A DNA stretch of 64,000 nt from positions 62,001 through 126,000 of the forward strand of contig NZ_JPRK01000009.1 of the NCBI RefSeq assembly GCF_000832125.1, given 5' to 3'. A program made the translations under genes and the position numbers. Numbering within the stretch: the stretch's first letter is position 1; the number at the start of each line of letters is the position of its first letter. Below the pieces are notes generated by a model. It did no database searches. It was given only the letters and a program-made list of their open reading frames with translations, and was not told the DNA's origin. The stretch comes from Flavobacterium hibernum (GTDB lineage: Bacteria; Bacteroidota; Bacteroidia; Flavobacteriales; Flavobacteriaceae). Positions 1-8,382 of this stretch are shown one piece after another.

Positions 1-98
1 TCTACATTTCTGTGAATTAATTTTTCGGGCATCACAAAAGTTGGTCGGGCGAATGTTTCGTGAAAATCTTTTGATGAAAATTGTTTCTTAGTTTCCAT
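1..98 (-). CDS. 5' end of an unidentified gene, cut by the window edge
   Basis: Reading the minus strand from an ATG at 98 gives 32 uninterrupted codons beginning METKKQFSSKDF and running off the left edge. No signal peptide or recognisable motif is visible in this fragment. It diverges from the MocR-type regulator at 199, with 100 bp between the two starts. MocR regulators commonly control a divergently transcribed neighbour, so this is the obvious candidate target, but that is inference from layout only. Too little is present to name a family. Confidence 0.6.
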   Translation of the reverse strand, partial: METKKQFSSKDFHETFARPTFVMPEKLIHRNV

Positions 99-128
99 AT
101 TCTTAATTAATTATAATCTTTTGCATTA

Positions 129-155
129 TTGCGTCACAAAATTATTTTAACTTTG
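129..155 (+). promoter_or_regulatory. Candidate Bacteroidota promoter for the MocR-type regulator
   Basis: TAACTTTG at 148-155 matches the TAnnTTTG -7 consensus in every fixed position. A TTG at 129-131 lies 16 bp upstream, slightly closer than the usual spacing. The start codon at 199 is 43 bp downstream. Confidence 0.4.
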
Positions 156-198
156 GACTACCCAACTAACACAGTTTTAATTTAAATAACTAGACCAG

Positions 199-1611
199 AT
201 GTTAAGACCTTGGCAATTAGAGATTCAATTGAATACCAGTTCTGACAAAGCGATTTATTTACAAATTGCCGATGCCGTTATCGAAGCTATAAAAACTGGA
301 AACTTAAACAGCGGGAATGCTTTGCCCGGAAGTAGGCAACTTGCAGCACTTTTAAAAGTGAACAGAAACACCGTTATCGAAGCCCTTGATGTACTTATTG
401 CCGAAGGCTGGCTGATTACCATAGAAAGAAAAGGAACTTTTGTTGCCGATGTTTTGCCTCTTGAAGCCAAAATGGCAACACAAAATCCAACTCAAAAACT
501 AGAAACCGAAGAAATACAACCGCTCATTATTTTTGACGATGGTATTCCGGATAGCAGAATTGCCCCAATGAATGAGCTCGCCCGAACCTATCGACAGATT
601 TTTAACCGAAAATCGCGCTGGCAAATTATGGGATATAGTACCGAATTTGGAAATTTAGATTTTAGAAAAGCTATTGTCCAAATGCTCAATTTTAAAAGAG
701 GAATGAACATTACGCCAAATGAAATTTGCATAACACGAGGAAGTCAAATGGCGATGTACTTGACCTCGAAGTGTCTTTTTGAAAAAGATGATTATGTAAT
801 GGTCGAAAATCCTGGTTACAAACCTGCATGGGAAACATTTGAAAATGCAGGCGCAAAATTACTTCCTGTAAATGTTGACAAAGATGGTTTGATTGTCGAT
901 GATGTTGAGGCTTATTTAAAAAAATATAACAACATAAAAGCTATTTATGTAACACCGCACCATCAATTTCCTACTACAGTTACGTTGAGCCTTAAACGAC
1001 GATTAAAACTTATTGAATTATCCAATCAATATGGTTTTACGATTATCGAAGACGATTACGATCACGAATTTCATTTTGGACAAAGACCTATTTTACCTAT
1101 TTCGAGTTATAGCAATGCCCGAAATACAGTTTACATTGGTACTTTAAGTAAAATTGTCGCACCCGCATTGCGAATTGGTTATTTGGTAAGTAAGCACGAA
1201 ACTATTTTAAAAGTTGGAAAACATCGAAAAATGATTGATGTACAAGGCGATAATATTATGGAAGAAGCCGTTTTGCAACTCATTAATGAAGGCGAAATAA
1301 AACGACATCTTAAACGAACAACACTTATTTACAAAGCCAAACGCGATTATTTTGAAGCGATTTGCAACCAATATCTCAAAGACAAAACCACATTTATAAA
1401 ACCCGAAGGCGGTTTGGCATTCTGGATTGTTCCAAACTCGGACGTTGATATATTTGAAATTGCAGAAAAATTACTGCAAAAAGGAATAAAAATCATGACT
1501 CCCGAGAAATTCAGTTTTGATAAACCTATATCTGGATTCAGACTTGGTTATGCATCTTTAACCGAAAAACAACTAGAAGAAGGCATAATTGAACTTGCAA
1601 AATATCTATAG
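199..1611 (+). CDS. MocR/PdxR-type regulator (GntR winged helix fused to aminotransferase fold)
   Basis: A 470-residue protein with two domains. Residues 10-82 form a GntR winged helix-turn-helix (AIYLQIADAV, then LPGSRQLAALLKVNRNTV). Residues 110-470 form a fold-type I aminotransferase domain. The PLP lysine is K318 in GTLSKIVAP, with R325 just after it, and D285-D286-Y287 lies where the pyridine-nitrogen Asp and Tyr are expected. Length and order fit the MocR family, which uses PLP or an external aldimine as effector rather than catalysing transamination. Members include PdxR (vitamin B6) and GabR (GABA), and the sequence alone does not separate these. A divergent gene starts at 98 and is a possible target. 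Start chosen as the ATG directly before the winged-helix region. Confidence 0.88.
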   Translation: MLRPWQLEIQLNTSSDKAIYLQIADAVIEAIKTGNLNSGNALPGSRQLAALLKVNRNTVIEALDVLIAEGWLITIERKGTFVADVLPLEAKMATQNPTQKLETEEIQPLIIFDDGIPDSRIAPMNELARTYRQIFNRKSRWQIMGYSTEFGNLDFRKAIVQMLNFKRGMNITPNEICITRGSQMAMYLTSKCLFEKDDYVMVENPGYKPAWETFENAGAKLLPVNVDKDGLIVDDVEAYLKKYNNIKAIYVTPHHQFPTTVTLSLKRRLKLIELSNQYGFTIIEDDYDHEFHFGQRPILPISSYSNARNTVYIGTLSKIVAPALRIGYLVSKHETILKVGKHRKMIDVQGDNIMEEAVLQLINEGEIKRHLKRTTLIYKAKRDYFEAICNQYLKDKTTFIKPEGGLAFWIVPNSDVDIFEIAEKLLQKGIKIMTPEKFSFDKPISGFRLGYASLTEKQLEEGIIELAKYL

Positions 1612-1635
1612 AATTACAAATAAACTGGGCGTCGA

Positions 1636-1757
1636 TTTAACCGCAAAGAGCGCGAAGGTTTACGCAAAGTTCGCAAAGTTTATTCGCAAAGCTTTGCGAA
1701 CTTTGCATTTTTATAAAACCTTAGAATAAAAAAAACTTTGCGCACTTTGCGGTTAAA
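1636..1757. repeat. CGCAAAG-type palindromic intergenic element (family A), copy 1
   Basis: The outer arms TTTAACCGCAAAG (from 1636) and CTTTGCGGTTAAA (ending 1757) are inverted repeats over about 22 bases with few mismatches. A perfect 18-base palindrome, TTCGCAAAGCTTTGCGAA, sits between them at 1683-1700. Related copies or half-copies occur near 3562, 6824 and 26804. The RNA would fold into a long branched hairpin between the regulator and the peptidase genes. Confidence 0.75.
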
Positions 1758-1828
1758 TCTCAATACAATCTCATATCAACTTGAAACTAAATTTAATTAT
1801 ATTTGATTCTTGCTTTAAACCCAAAACC

Positions 1829-3556
1829 ATGAAACTTTTTACATTTCCCTTTTTACTTTTCACAATCGCAATCTTCGCTCAAAACACTAAAAAATACGAT
1901 ACATTTTTCGAAAAAGGAAATGGAAATCAATCGGCAACTTATCAAGAAACTATTGCGTATTATAAGCTTTTGGCAAATGACTTTGCTACGATTCAAGTTA
2001 AGGAAATGGGTTTAACAGATTCTGGTGAACCTTTGCATATGGTGGTTTATAATCCTGACAAAGAATTTGATTTTGATAAAATCAATAAAAACAAAGCCGT
2101 TCTTTTTATCAATAATGGCATTCATGCCGGCGAACCTGATGGAATCGACGCCACTATGCAATTTTACAGAGATCTGGCAATTGGAAAACTAAAAGCACCA
2201 AAAAACACCGTTTTGGTTACCATTCCCGTTTATAATATTGGCGGTGCTTTAAATAGAAATTCGACTACAAGAGCCAATCAGGATGGGCCGGAGATTTATG
2301 GTTTTAGAGGAAATGCAAGAAACTACGATTTAAACCGAGATTTAATGAAATCTGACACTCGAAATACAAAGAGTTTTGTTGAGATTTTCCAGAAAATAAA
2401 TCCTGATGTTTTTATAGACAATCATGTAAGCAACGGATCTGATTATCAATACAAACTAACTTATATTATGACACAACATAATAAGTTAGGAACCGTTTTG
2501 GGCGATTTTATGAATACCGAAATGATGCCCGCTTTGGTTAAAGATCTTCAAAAAAAGAAAATAGAAACAACACCTTATGTAGATTCTTTTAAAGATACTC
2601 CAGACAAAGGTTTCGGGCAGTTTGTAGATAGTCCAAGATATACAACGGGTTATACTTCGTTGTTTAATACAATTGGTTTTGTGGTTGAAACGCACATGCT
2701 GAAAAAATATGCCGAACGCGTAAAAATGACGTACGAATATACCAAATCGACTTTGGATTTTACCGATGCCAATTACCAAAAGATAAAAGATTTACGAGTA
2801 AAAAATCTGGAACAATATCAGCCTAAAAAATCATACACTTTAAAATGGGAATTAGACAGCACAAAAGCAACCACATTTTCGTTTTTAGGATATGAAGCAG
2901 GTTACAAAAAAAGCGAAGCCACAACAGGAAATCGTTTGTATTACGATAGAAACAAACCGTATAAAAAAGATGTTCCGTATATAAAAGAATTTAAATCGGT
3001 GAAAGAAGTCGTAATTCCTACGGCTTATATAATTCCGCGTGGATATTGGAATATTATTGATCTCTTGAAGAATAACAATATCTCGTATTCTCAGCTTAAA
3101 AACGATACCATTATAGAAGTTGAAAGTTACAGAATTGCCGATTTTAAAACGGTTCCAAATGCTTACGAAGGTCATTATTTGCATTATAACACAACCATAA
3201 ATGCTAAAGTTGTAAAACAGGCTTTCGCCAAAGGAGATTACGTAGTTTCAACAAACCAAAAAGGTGTAAAATATCTCGTAGAAGCTTTTGAACCCGAAGG
3301 TGTTGATTCGTTCTTTAACTGGAATTTCTTCGACCCTATTTTGCAACAAAAAGAACATTACTCTGAATATATTTTTGAAGATACAGCCGCAAAACTCCTA
3401 AAAGAAAACCCAACTCTAAAAACTGAATTAGAAGGTAAAAAACAAACCGATGCCGAATTTGCTAAAAATCCTGATGCACAATTAAACTGGATTTACAAAC
3501 ATTCTGTTTACTATGAAAAGGCACATTTGCAATATCCTGTTTATAGATTACTTTGA
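1829..3556 (+). CDS. Secreted M14 family zinc carboxypeptidase-like protein
   Basis: 575 residues from the ATG at 1829. The open frame also extends upstream to a TTG at 1781, but only the 1829 start places a signal peptide (hydrophobic stretch ending IAIFAQ) at the N-terminus. Zinc site of the M14 family: H99-x-x-E102 in GIHAGEP and H199 in DNHVSNG. NYDLNRD (165-171) resembles the conserved substrate-binding Asn-Arg segment, and E287 in GFVVETHM is the likely catalytic glutamate. Expected role is periplasmic or extracellular release of C-terminal residues or peptidoglycan-type peptide bonds; the substrate cannot be told. The last 250 residues form an additional domain outside the peptidase core. 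The gene is monocistronic between repeat-rich spacers. Confidence 0.85.
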   Translation: MKLFTFPFLLFTIAIFAQNTKKYDTFFEKGNGNQSATYQETIAYYKLLANDFATIQVKEMGLTDSGEPLHMVVYNPDKEFDFDKINKNKAVLFINNGIHAGEPDGIDATMQFYRDLAIGKLKAPKNTVLVTIPVYNIGGALNRNSTTRANQDGPEIYGFRGNARNYDLNRDLMKSDTRNTKSFVEIFQKINPDVFIDNHVSNGSDYQYKLTYIMTQHNKLGTVLGDFMNTEMMPALVKDLQKKKIETTPYVDSFKDTPDKGFGQFVDSPRYTTGYTSLFNTIGFVVETHMLKKYAERVKMTYEYTKSTLDFTDANYQKIKDLRVKNLEQYQPKKSYTLKWELDSTKATTFSFLGYEAGYKKSEATTGNRLYYDRNKPYKKDVPYIKEFKSVKEVVIPTAYIIPRGYWNIIDLLKNNNISYSQLKNDTIIEVESYRIADFKTVPNAYEGHYLHYNTTINAKVVKQAFAKGDYVVSTNQKGVKYLVEAFEPEGVDSFFNWNFFDPILQQKEHYSEYIFEDTAAKLLKENPTLKTELEGKKQTDAEFAKNPDAQLNWIYKHSVYYEKAHLQYPVYRLL

Positions 3557-3600
3557 ATTTTTTAACCTCAAAGTTCGCAAGGTTTTTTTGATTTTGATTG
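3557..3600. repeat. Degenerate CGCAAAG-type element (family A relic)
   Basis: TTTTTTAACCTCAAAGTTCG and the following GCAAGG resemble one arm of the family A element at 26804. No matching opposite arm is clear, so this looks like a decayed half-copy downstream of the peptidase. Confidence 0.4.
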
Positions 3601-3740
3601 AGTTGAAAAATGCAGAGATAGCAAAGCTTTATGTTTAAAATATCTTCTTCGACTTATTTATTTGTAAGATTCGCTGAATATCTTATGAAGCCTTGTGAGT
3701 TTGTAATTTTTCCAATGATCAAAAAAGAGAAAAACAGAAA

Positions 3741-4274
3741 ATGAAAAAATTTTTAATAATAATATTTATAGTAATTTTTAACTCATGTAACTTATATTTA
3801 GACAGAGGAAAAAGTGTACGTACAAATTTTTTAGATTTCAATTATTTAGATAATTTCAATGAATTTATATACAAATCCAAAGTAAATGCTTCAGCAGATA
3901 ATGAAATATATCAAAGTACAAATTTTAGTGTGAATCTCCCAAAAAAAATAATAAATTGGAAGATTGCCAGCAATGAGTTTTATTTTGAATTTGATAAGAA
4001 GGAAATCATTTATATAAAAAATGAGTTTAATGATGAGTCTAAAACTAATAATTGGCATCTCCAAGAAATTAATAATCACGAAATACGTAATAAACTAATC
4101 TCTTACTGGAACATTAGAGGTTACAATGAAGTCTTATTTGATGTATCTAAAAAAGATAGGGTTTCAAAAATTTACACTAATGGAAAAACTTATATTTTGC
4201 TGTATAACATTAGACAAAAAAATTACGAACATTATTTAGATTTAATCAAGAGTTTTAAGTACTTAAAAAATTAA
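3741..4274 (+). CDS. Hypothetical lipoprotein, 177 residues
   Basis: An N-terminal hydrophobic segment ends in IFNSC, with C16 as likely lipidation site, so the mature protein is probably tethered to a membrane. The remainder is rich in Asn, Lys, Ile and Tyr, with no motif I recognise. The segment around residues 43-70 (NASADNEIYQ...FSVNLPKKI) and a later KTYILLYN strand suggest a small beta-rich domain. It is markedly more AT-rich than the flanking peptidase and methyltransferase genes, which fits a recently acquired or weakly constrained gene. It stands alone with repeat-bearing gaps on both sides. Function unknown. Confidence 0.65.
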   Translation: MKKFLIIIFIVIFNSCNLYLDRGKSVRTNFLDFNYLDNFNEFIYKSKVNASADNEIYQSTNFSVNLPKKIINWKIASNEFYFEFDKKEIIYIKNEFNDESKTNNWHLQEINNHEIRNKLISYWNIRGYNEVLFDVSKKDRVSKIYTNGKTYILLYNIRQKNYEHYLDLIKSFKYLKN

Positions 4275-4299
4275 TATAGTATACGATTTTATACTTTTA

Positions 4300-4504
4300 T
4301 CTCCTGTTAGCGCGAGTGTATTGCTCGTGAACACTCAGATCACTTCGTGTGCCGATCAGTAAATTTTGCAAATGAAAACTTCATCGAGTTTCATCTTTTC
4401 TATCTTTGTCGAGTTTCGTGTGTGATTCCTCGTTCCTCGGAATGACAAATGAGACGCAAAAAAACATTAGATTTGTCATTTCGACTGAAAGGAGAAATCA
4501 CACT
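4300..4504. repeat. Gap 4275-4580: GCGCGAGTG hairpin plus decayed ATTCCGAGGAACGAGGAAT-type palindrome
   Basis: The gap between the lipoprotein and the methyltransferase holds two repeat relics and no credible gene. Near 4308-4330, AGCGCGAGTGTATTGCTCGTG folds back on itself and resembles the sequence near 49030. At 4419-4450, GTGTGATTCCTCGTTCCTCG runs into GGAATGACAAAT; it pairs with 4470-4504 (ATTTGTCATTTCGACTGAAA then GGAGAAATCACAC), a diverged inverted arm of family C. A TTTGTCGAG string precedes it, as in the intact copies at 35980 and 44714. Confidence 0.65.
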
Positions 4505-4580
4505 AGAAACTATGCCTTTCGTAAACGCAATCAAAATAGAATTAAACAAAAAAAACTCACGAGCGGAACGATCGTAATAG

Positions 4581-5177
4581 CTAAGACATTTTTCTCCAGA
4601 AATTTAATATTCCGTCGCAGGCAGAATATTCTAAATCAAAACTTTCGGGTATTTCTTCCCACGTACTCCAAAAGGTAACGAGTCTCGTATATTTGGGCGT
4701 TTTGGCGAGTTGATCTCTAACGTAATTAGAATAAGACAGAAATAATTCACTTTTTGGAACTATAATTTTATCTATTGGGCAGGATGTGTCGATGTTCTCG
4801 AAAAAAGAATTGTAAAAATAAAACGCATCATAATCTGAAAAAGAAATATCGGTGATATTAGAATGTATAAATTCGACATTTTCGACATGGTGCTTTTCGG
4901 CAATTTTTTTGGACAGTTTAGTAAGCGATGCTCTTTGTTCGACTCCATAAAAAATGCCTTTTGTAGAGGCCGCACCTACGAAACAAAATTTACCTACACC
5001 CGCACCAATATCTAATACTTTTTTATTGGGTTTATTGACCAAATAATCTGCTGCTATTTTTGCAATGGCAACTGGTGTCCAATGTCGTTCTGATAGTCTT
5101 CTGATGCGCGTAGAGTACAACATATTAAAAGTACTGTCGTCTATATCTTCGTCGTTCCTTAAAGCTTTAAAAATCAT
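4581..5177 (-). CDS. Class I SAM-dependent methyltransferase-like protein
   Basis: 198 residues. A Rossmann methyltransferase motif I is clear at about residues 54-64 (VLDIGAGVGKF), followed by the strand-2 acidic residue in YGVEQ and a motif resembling post-I (ENVEFIHSNITD). The core is about as short as a minimal class I methyltransferase. The C-terminus (FWSTWEEIPESFDLEY) is not a known substrate domain to me. Cytoplasmic. The SAM fold is well supported; substrate (small molecule, rRNA or protein) is open. It is transcribed alone, with the next minus-strand gene (Nudix) 221 bp upstream. Confidence 0.75.
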   Translation of the reverse strand: MIFKALRNDEDIDDSTFNMLYSTRIRRLSERHWTPVAIAKIAADYLVNKPNKKVLDIGAGVGKFCFVGAASTKGIFYGVEQRASLTKLSKKIAEKHHVENVEFIHSNITDISFSDYDAFYFYNSFFENIDTSCPIDKIIVPKSELFLSYSNYVRDQLAKTPKYTRLVTFWSTWEEIPESFDLEYSACDGILNFWRKMS

Positions 5178-5398
5178 TTGCGAGGTATTTGTATTCCAGA
5201 TTACAAAAAAAATAATTTTGCTTTTTATGCTGTTATTTTAAAATTTACAGTATTTTCCTGCAATATAATATTATTTGCTATAAGTTCGCAATCTTAAAGT
5301 GTAAATTAAGATTGATTTTTTGTTATGCTTGGAATGTCAACAACTTAAGCCTTGATTTGAAGTATTGGTAGGCTTTGGTTTTAGAGTAATTTTTATCC

Positions 5399-6004
5399 TT
5401 ATACTGTAACTTTATTTTCTTCTTCGAATAATAATTTAATGTTTTCGTAGGAATTTTTTAGTGCTTCTTTAATTTGTTCCGGGTTTAACCATGCTACTTT
5501 TTCGATTCCTTCTTCGATTTGTCCGTGTGGAGTTCCTTCAAAATCTGAATACATTTCGAACCAATGTGTGATTTTGAGTTTGTATTTTCCGTTGCGTTTA
5601 AAGATATGGTAAGTTTTTTGTAACTTTTTTGTAATGCGTAGTTGGTTTACACCGGTTTCTTCTTCGACTTCGCGCATGGCTGTGGCTTCAATTTCTTCGC
5701 CTTTCTCGATTCCGCCTTTTGGTAAGTCCCATTTTCCGTTTCTGAAAATAAATAATACTTCGCCTTTTTTATTGTAAACAAAGCCTCCTCCAGCCTTATT
5801 AACAGGAATTTTGGCTTTAAGCGTTTTCATAATTTCCTTTTCGTCAGGATGATATAAATAAGCTTTTTGAATTTTATTTTGAAAAATTTTCACTATAAGT
5901 TGCTCTATATCAATACTCTCTAACAAGAATAATTGAAAATTAGTCTCCTTTGAGATTTCATTTGTCAAAAAAAGTGGTTTGTCGTTCACAAAAACTTTAT
6001 ACAT
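5399..6004 (-). CDS. NUDIX hydrolase
   Basis: 201 residues with a complete Nudix box at residues 97-119: G97, E103, R111-E112, E115-E116, G118 fit GX5EX7REUXEEXGU exactly. About 70 residues of unrecognised N-terminal sequence precede the domain, which is longer than a minimal Nudix enzyme. Expected to hydrolyse a nucleoside diphosphate linked to another moiety using Mg2+; the substrate is not predictable. Its ATG (6002-6004) faces the pyrE ATG (6012) across only 7 bp, so each gene's promoter must lie at or inside the other gene's 5' end. The pairing with pyrE hints at a nucleotide-metabolism role (inference). Confidence 0.88.
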   Translation of the reverse strand: MYKVFVNDKPLFLTNEISKETNFQLFLLESIDIEQLIVKIFQNKIQKAYLYHPDEKEIMKTLKAKIPVNKAGGGFVYNKKGEVLFIFRNGKWDLPKGGIEKGEEIEATAMREVEEETGVNQLRITKKLQKTYHIFKRNGKYKLKITHWFEMYSDFEGTPHGQIEEGIEKVAWLNPEQIKEALKNSYENIKLLFEEENKVTV

Positions 6005-6007
6005 TTG
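5979..6007 (+). promoter_or_regulatory. Candidate pyrE promoter lying inside the Nudix 5' end
   Basis: TTG at 5979-5981, an 18-bp spacer, then TACATTTG at 6000-6007 match the Bacteroidota -33/-7 consensus in both parts. The -7 element ends only 4 bp before the pyrE ATG at 6012, so transcription would begin at or near the A of the start codon, predicting a leaderless or nearly leaderless mRNA. Confidence 0.5.
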
Positions 6008-6011
6008 TACT

Positions 6012-6662
6012 ATGATTTTTAATAAAGATACTGCCGAAAAAACAGCCGAATTGCTTTTGCAAATAAATGCAATTAAATTGAATCCCGAAAATCCTTTTAC
6101 ATGGGCTTCTGGATGGAAATCGCCTATTTATTGTGATAATAGGTTAATTCTTTCATTTCCTAGCATCCGAAATTATGTTCGTGATGAATTTGCGAAAAAT
6201 ATTGAAAAACAATTTGGGAAACCAGATGTCATTGCCGGTGTTGCCACTGGAGCCATTGGAATTGGAATTCTTGTTGCTGAAAGCCTTGGATTGCCATTTG
6301 TATATGTGCGCCCGGAAGCAAAAAAACATGGAAGACAAAACCAAGTAGAAGGTTTTTTACAAAAAGGCCAAAATGTGGTTGTTGTTGAAGATTTAATTAG
6401 TACCGGAAACAGTAGTTTACTTGCTGTAGAAGCGTTACGCAACGAAGGCGCAAATATTAAAGGTATGGCGGCGATTTTTACTTACGGGTTTAATGTTGCC
6501 GAAGAAAACTTTAAAAATGCCAATATCGATTTGTATACGCTAAGTAATTATGAAAACTTATTGGATCTTGCGGTTCAAAAACAATATATTACCGAAGAGC
6601 AACAATCGACTTTGCTAGAATGGAACGAAAGTCCATCGACTTGGGGAAAAGAGGAGGAGTAA
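6012..6662 (+). CDS. pyrE: Orotate phosphoribosyltransferase
   Basis: 216 residues from ATG 6012, the normal length for the family. An in-frame TTG lies upstream at 5979, but it would add residues unrelated to the family. Catalyses orotate + PRPP to orotidine 5'-phosphate in pyrimidine synthesis. The PRPP-binding loop VVVVEDLISTGNS is at residues 122-134, the flexible catalytic loop lysines are in PEAKKHGRQNQ (about 102-111), and the N-terminal WASGWKSPIY matches the orotate-binding part. It is divergent from a Nudix hydrolase with 7 bp between the start codons. An SRPBCC protein gene follows 214 bp later. Confidence 0.95.
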   Translation: MIFNKDTAEKTAELLLQINAIKLNPENPFTWASGWKSPIYCDNRLILSFPSIRNYVRDEFAKNIEKQFGKPDVIAGVATGAIGIGILVAESLGLPFVYVRPEAKKHGRQNQVEGFLQKGQNVVVVEDLISTGNSSLLAVEALRNEGANIKGMAAIFTYGFNVAEENFKNANIDLYTLSNYENLLDLAVQKQYITEEQQSTLLEWNESPSTWGKEEE

Positions 6663-6721
6663 TTTTAGATTTCTGAATTTAGATTTCAGATTTTAAAAAA
6701 ATCGCTTTGCTCTTTTTTGGA

Positions 6722-6847
6722 ATTTGGTCCCGAGACTTCGGGATAAAAATTGAAATTTATTTTTATACAGCTTTGCGTCCCGAGGCTTCGGGATTACGTT
6801 TATAAAGCTAAACTTTAGAAAAAAACTTTGCGCACTTTGCGGTTAAA
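6722..6847. repeat. Two TCCCGA..TCGGGA hairpins followed by a family A half-element
   Basis: Two near-identical short hairpins, GTCCCGAGACTTCGGGAT at about 6727 and GTCCCGAGGCTTCGGGAT at about 6777, are separated by AT-rich DNA. They are followed at 6824-6847 by AACTTTGCGCACTTTGCGG and TTAAA, the right arm of the family A element with no left arm. The half-element ends 29 bp before the next start codon (6877). Confidence 0.6.
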
Positions 6848-6876
6848 AACTTACGATATTTAAATAAAAACAAAAT

Positions 6877-7269
6877 ATGAACTTAGAAAGTCCAAAAGTT
6901 ACTGTTCAGAAATCAGCTCAAGATTTATTTGATTTATTGACTGATGTTAAGAATTTTGAAAAATTAATGCCTGATAATATCGCTAAATTTGAAGTGATTG
7001 GTGAAGATGCTTTTATTTTTGGACTGAAAGGTATGCCGGAAATAAAATTAAAAATGAAGGAAAAAGTAGCGCCAAACAAAATTGTTTTGGGAGCTGCAAG
7101 CGATAAACTTCCTTTTACTTTGGTTTCGAATATTGATAGTGTTTCGGCTTCAGAAAGTGCTGTTCAACTTCAATTTGAAGGCGAATTTAATGCTATGATG
7201 GCAATGATGATTAAAGGCCCAATTAGTAAATTTATTGAGACTTTGGCAACTAATATGACGAAGCTTTAA
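6877..7269 (+). CDS. SRPBCC (START-like) superfamily protein
   Basis: 130 residues matching the general layout of small START-like ligand-binding domains: an N-terminal strand followed by a helix (SAQDLFDLLTDVKNFEKLMPDN), a run of antiparallel strands, and a long amphipathic C-terminal helix rich in Met (FNAMMAMMIKGPISKFIETLATNMTKL). No catalytic residues are apparent, so it may bind a hydrophobic ligand or a protein partner. It follows pyrE on the same strand, but a repeat-filled 214-bp gap separates them, so co-transcription is uncertain. A rho-independent terminator lies just downstream. Family assignment is moderate, function unknown. Confidence 0.65.
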   Translation: MNLESPKVTVQKSAQDLFDLLTDVKNFEKLMPDNIAKFEVIGEDAFIFGLKGMPEIKLKMKEKVAPNKIVLGAASDKLPFTLVSNIDSVSASESAVQLQFEGEFNAMMAMMIKGPISKFIETLATNMTKL

Positions 7270-7308
7270 TTAATAATGGTGAATTATAAATTGTAAATTA
7301 TAAATTAA

Positions 7309-7335
7309 AAGTCCGATTTTATCGGGCTTTTTTTT
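7309..7335 (+). terminator. Rho-independent terminator after the SRPBCC gene
   Basis: AAGTCCGAT, a TTT loop, and ATCGGGCTT form a 9-bp stem (one G-U) followed by a run of T residues, 40 bp after the stop codon at 7269. Confidence 0.8.
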
Positions 7336-7357
7336 GTCACAGATTTTACAGATTTAT

Positions 7358-7470
7358 TTCTCGCAAAGTCGCTAAGACGCTAATAAAACTGAACTTTACG
7401 ACTCTGCGACTTTGCGAGATTATTTTAAAAAACCTTAAAACCTTAGGACCTTTGCCCCTCTGAACCTTAA
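7358..7470. repeat. Gap 7270-7571: CGCAAAG palindrome (family B, copy 1) and ACCTTTG string
   Basis: TTCTCGCAAAGTCGCTAAGA (from 7358) pairs with GACTCTGCGACTTTGCGAGA (to 7419), separated by a short AT-rich loop. It is followed at about 7432-7470 by a string of CCTTA/ACCTTTG/CTGAACCTT units. The rest of the gap is the SRPBCC terminator and the leader of the gene at 7572; I see no further gene. Confidence 0.7.
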
Positions 7471-7571
7471 AAAAAAACATTTCATCCCTAAAAAACAACA
7501 GTTCAGAACTATAAATTATCGTAAAATAAATGATTAATCTAAGTTTGATCCATAAACTAACAAACATCAAA

Positions 7572-8228
7572 ATGGAACCAGCTATTAAGATTTTAATTTA
7601 CATTCATGCTTTTTTTGGAGGAATTGGATTAATGACCGGAATTGGAAGTATTCTTGTCAAAAAAGGAAATGCATTGCACAAACGATTAGGGAAACTTTTT
7701 TCTATTGGCATGCTAACGAGCTGCATTATTTCGCTCTTTATTTGCTGGATGCCAAACCACCAAAATATATTTTTGTTTCTAATTGGTTTATTTACAATTT
7801 ATCTTGTGATTTCGGGCAACAGAGCCACAGCATTTAAACATAAAACAAAAGCTAATTTTACAGACAAATTAATATCCGGAAGTACTTTGTTTTTCTCTGC
7901 AATAATGATTGCTATTGGATTCTACTGCCAATTAAAAAACATTCAAAACGGTATTTTATTTCTGTTTTTTGGCGGATTTGGACTTTATATGTCGATTAAA
8001 GACTTTATGTTCTTTAAAAATGTTTCGGAAATGAAGAAAAAATGGCTTTTTAAACACATCGGAAAAATGACTGGAGCATTAATCGCTTCTGTAACTGCCT
8101 TTATCGTTGCCGGAATTGGACTTGGAAATTTAATTGCCTGGATAACGCCTTCTATTTTTGGAACTTTATATATTGTTTACTGGAACAGAAAAACAACGCC
8201 CAAAGCGGATAAAATGGTAAAAGCATAA
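7572..8228 (+). CDS. Integral membrane protein, possibly DUF2306-like
   Basis: 218 residues from ATG 7572. The open frame starts 14 codons earlier at 7530, but that extension is polar and overlaps the leader. About six hydrophobic segments span the protein, for example IHAFFGGIGLMTGIGS, MLTSCIISLFICWM, IFLFLIGLFTIYLVI and LIASVTAFIVAGIGL. The segment KKGNALHKRLGKLFSIGML resembles the conserved His-Arg-x-x-Gly loop of DUF2306-type membrane proteins, the only family hint I can offer. No signal for transport or enzymatic function. It converges with birA, with ACCTTTG repeats between the two stops. Confidence 0.55.
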   Translation: MEPAIKILIYIHAFFGGIGLMTGIGSILVKKGNALHKRLGKLFSIGMLTSCIISLFICWMPNHQNIFLFLIGLFTIYLVISGNRATAFKHKTKANFTDKLISGSTLFFSAIMIAIGFYCQLKNIQNGILFLFFGGFGLYMSIKDFMFFKNVSEMKKKWLFKHIGKMTGALIASVTAFIVAGIGLGNLIAWITPSIFGTLYIVYWNRKTTPKADKMVKA

Positions 8229-8343
8229 AAAAATTGTTTCTTGCAGATTTTGCAGATTGAGCAGAAAAATTTAATTCACTAAATATGTCGCAAAAGACGG
8301 TGATAGATTACTTTAAAAAAATATTATAAACCAAAATCCTAAA

Positions 8344-8381
8344 TATCTTTGAACCTCTGAACCTTTGAAAATTTGCACCTC
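8344..8381. repeat. ACCTTTG string between convergent genes
   Basis: TATCTTTGAACCTCTGAACC and then TTTGAAAATTTGCACCT form an ACCTTTGAACC-type string. It directly abuts the birA stop codon and belongs to the same family as the strings near 7432, 19990, 41022, 43523, 61123 and 63211. Confidence 0.55.
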
Positions 8382-8382
8382 G

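Noticed and set aside
4406..4678. A 90-codon plus-strand ORF
   Set aside because: It runs through a decayed palindromic repeat and into the 3' end of the methyltransferase gene on the other strand; its composition (Arg/Asn/Lys-rich) is what the repeat would give.
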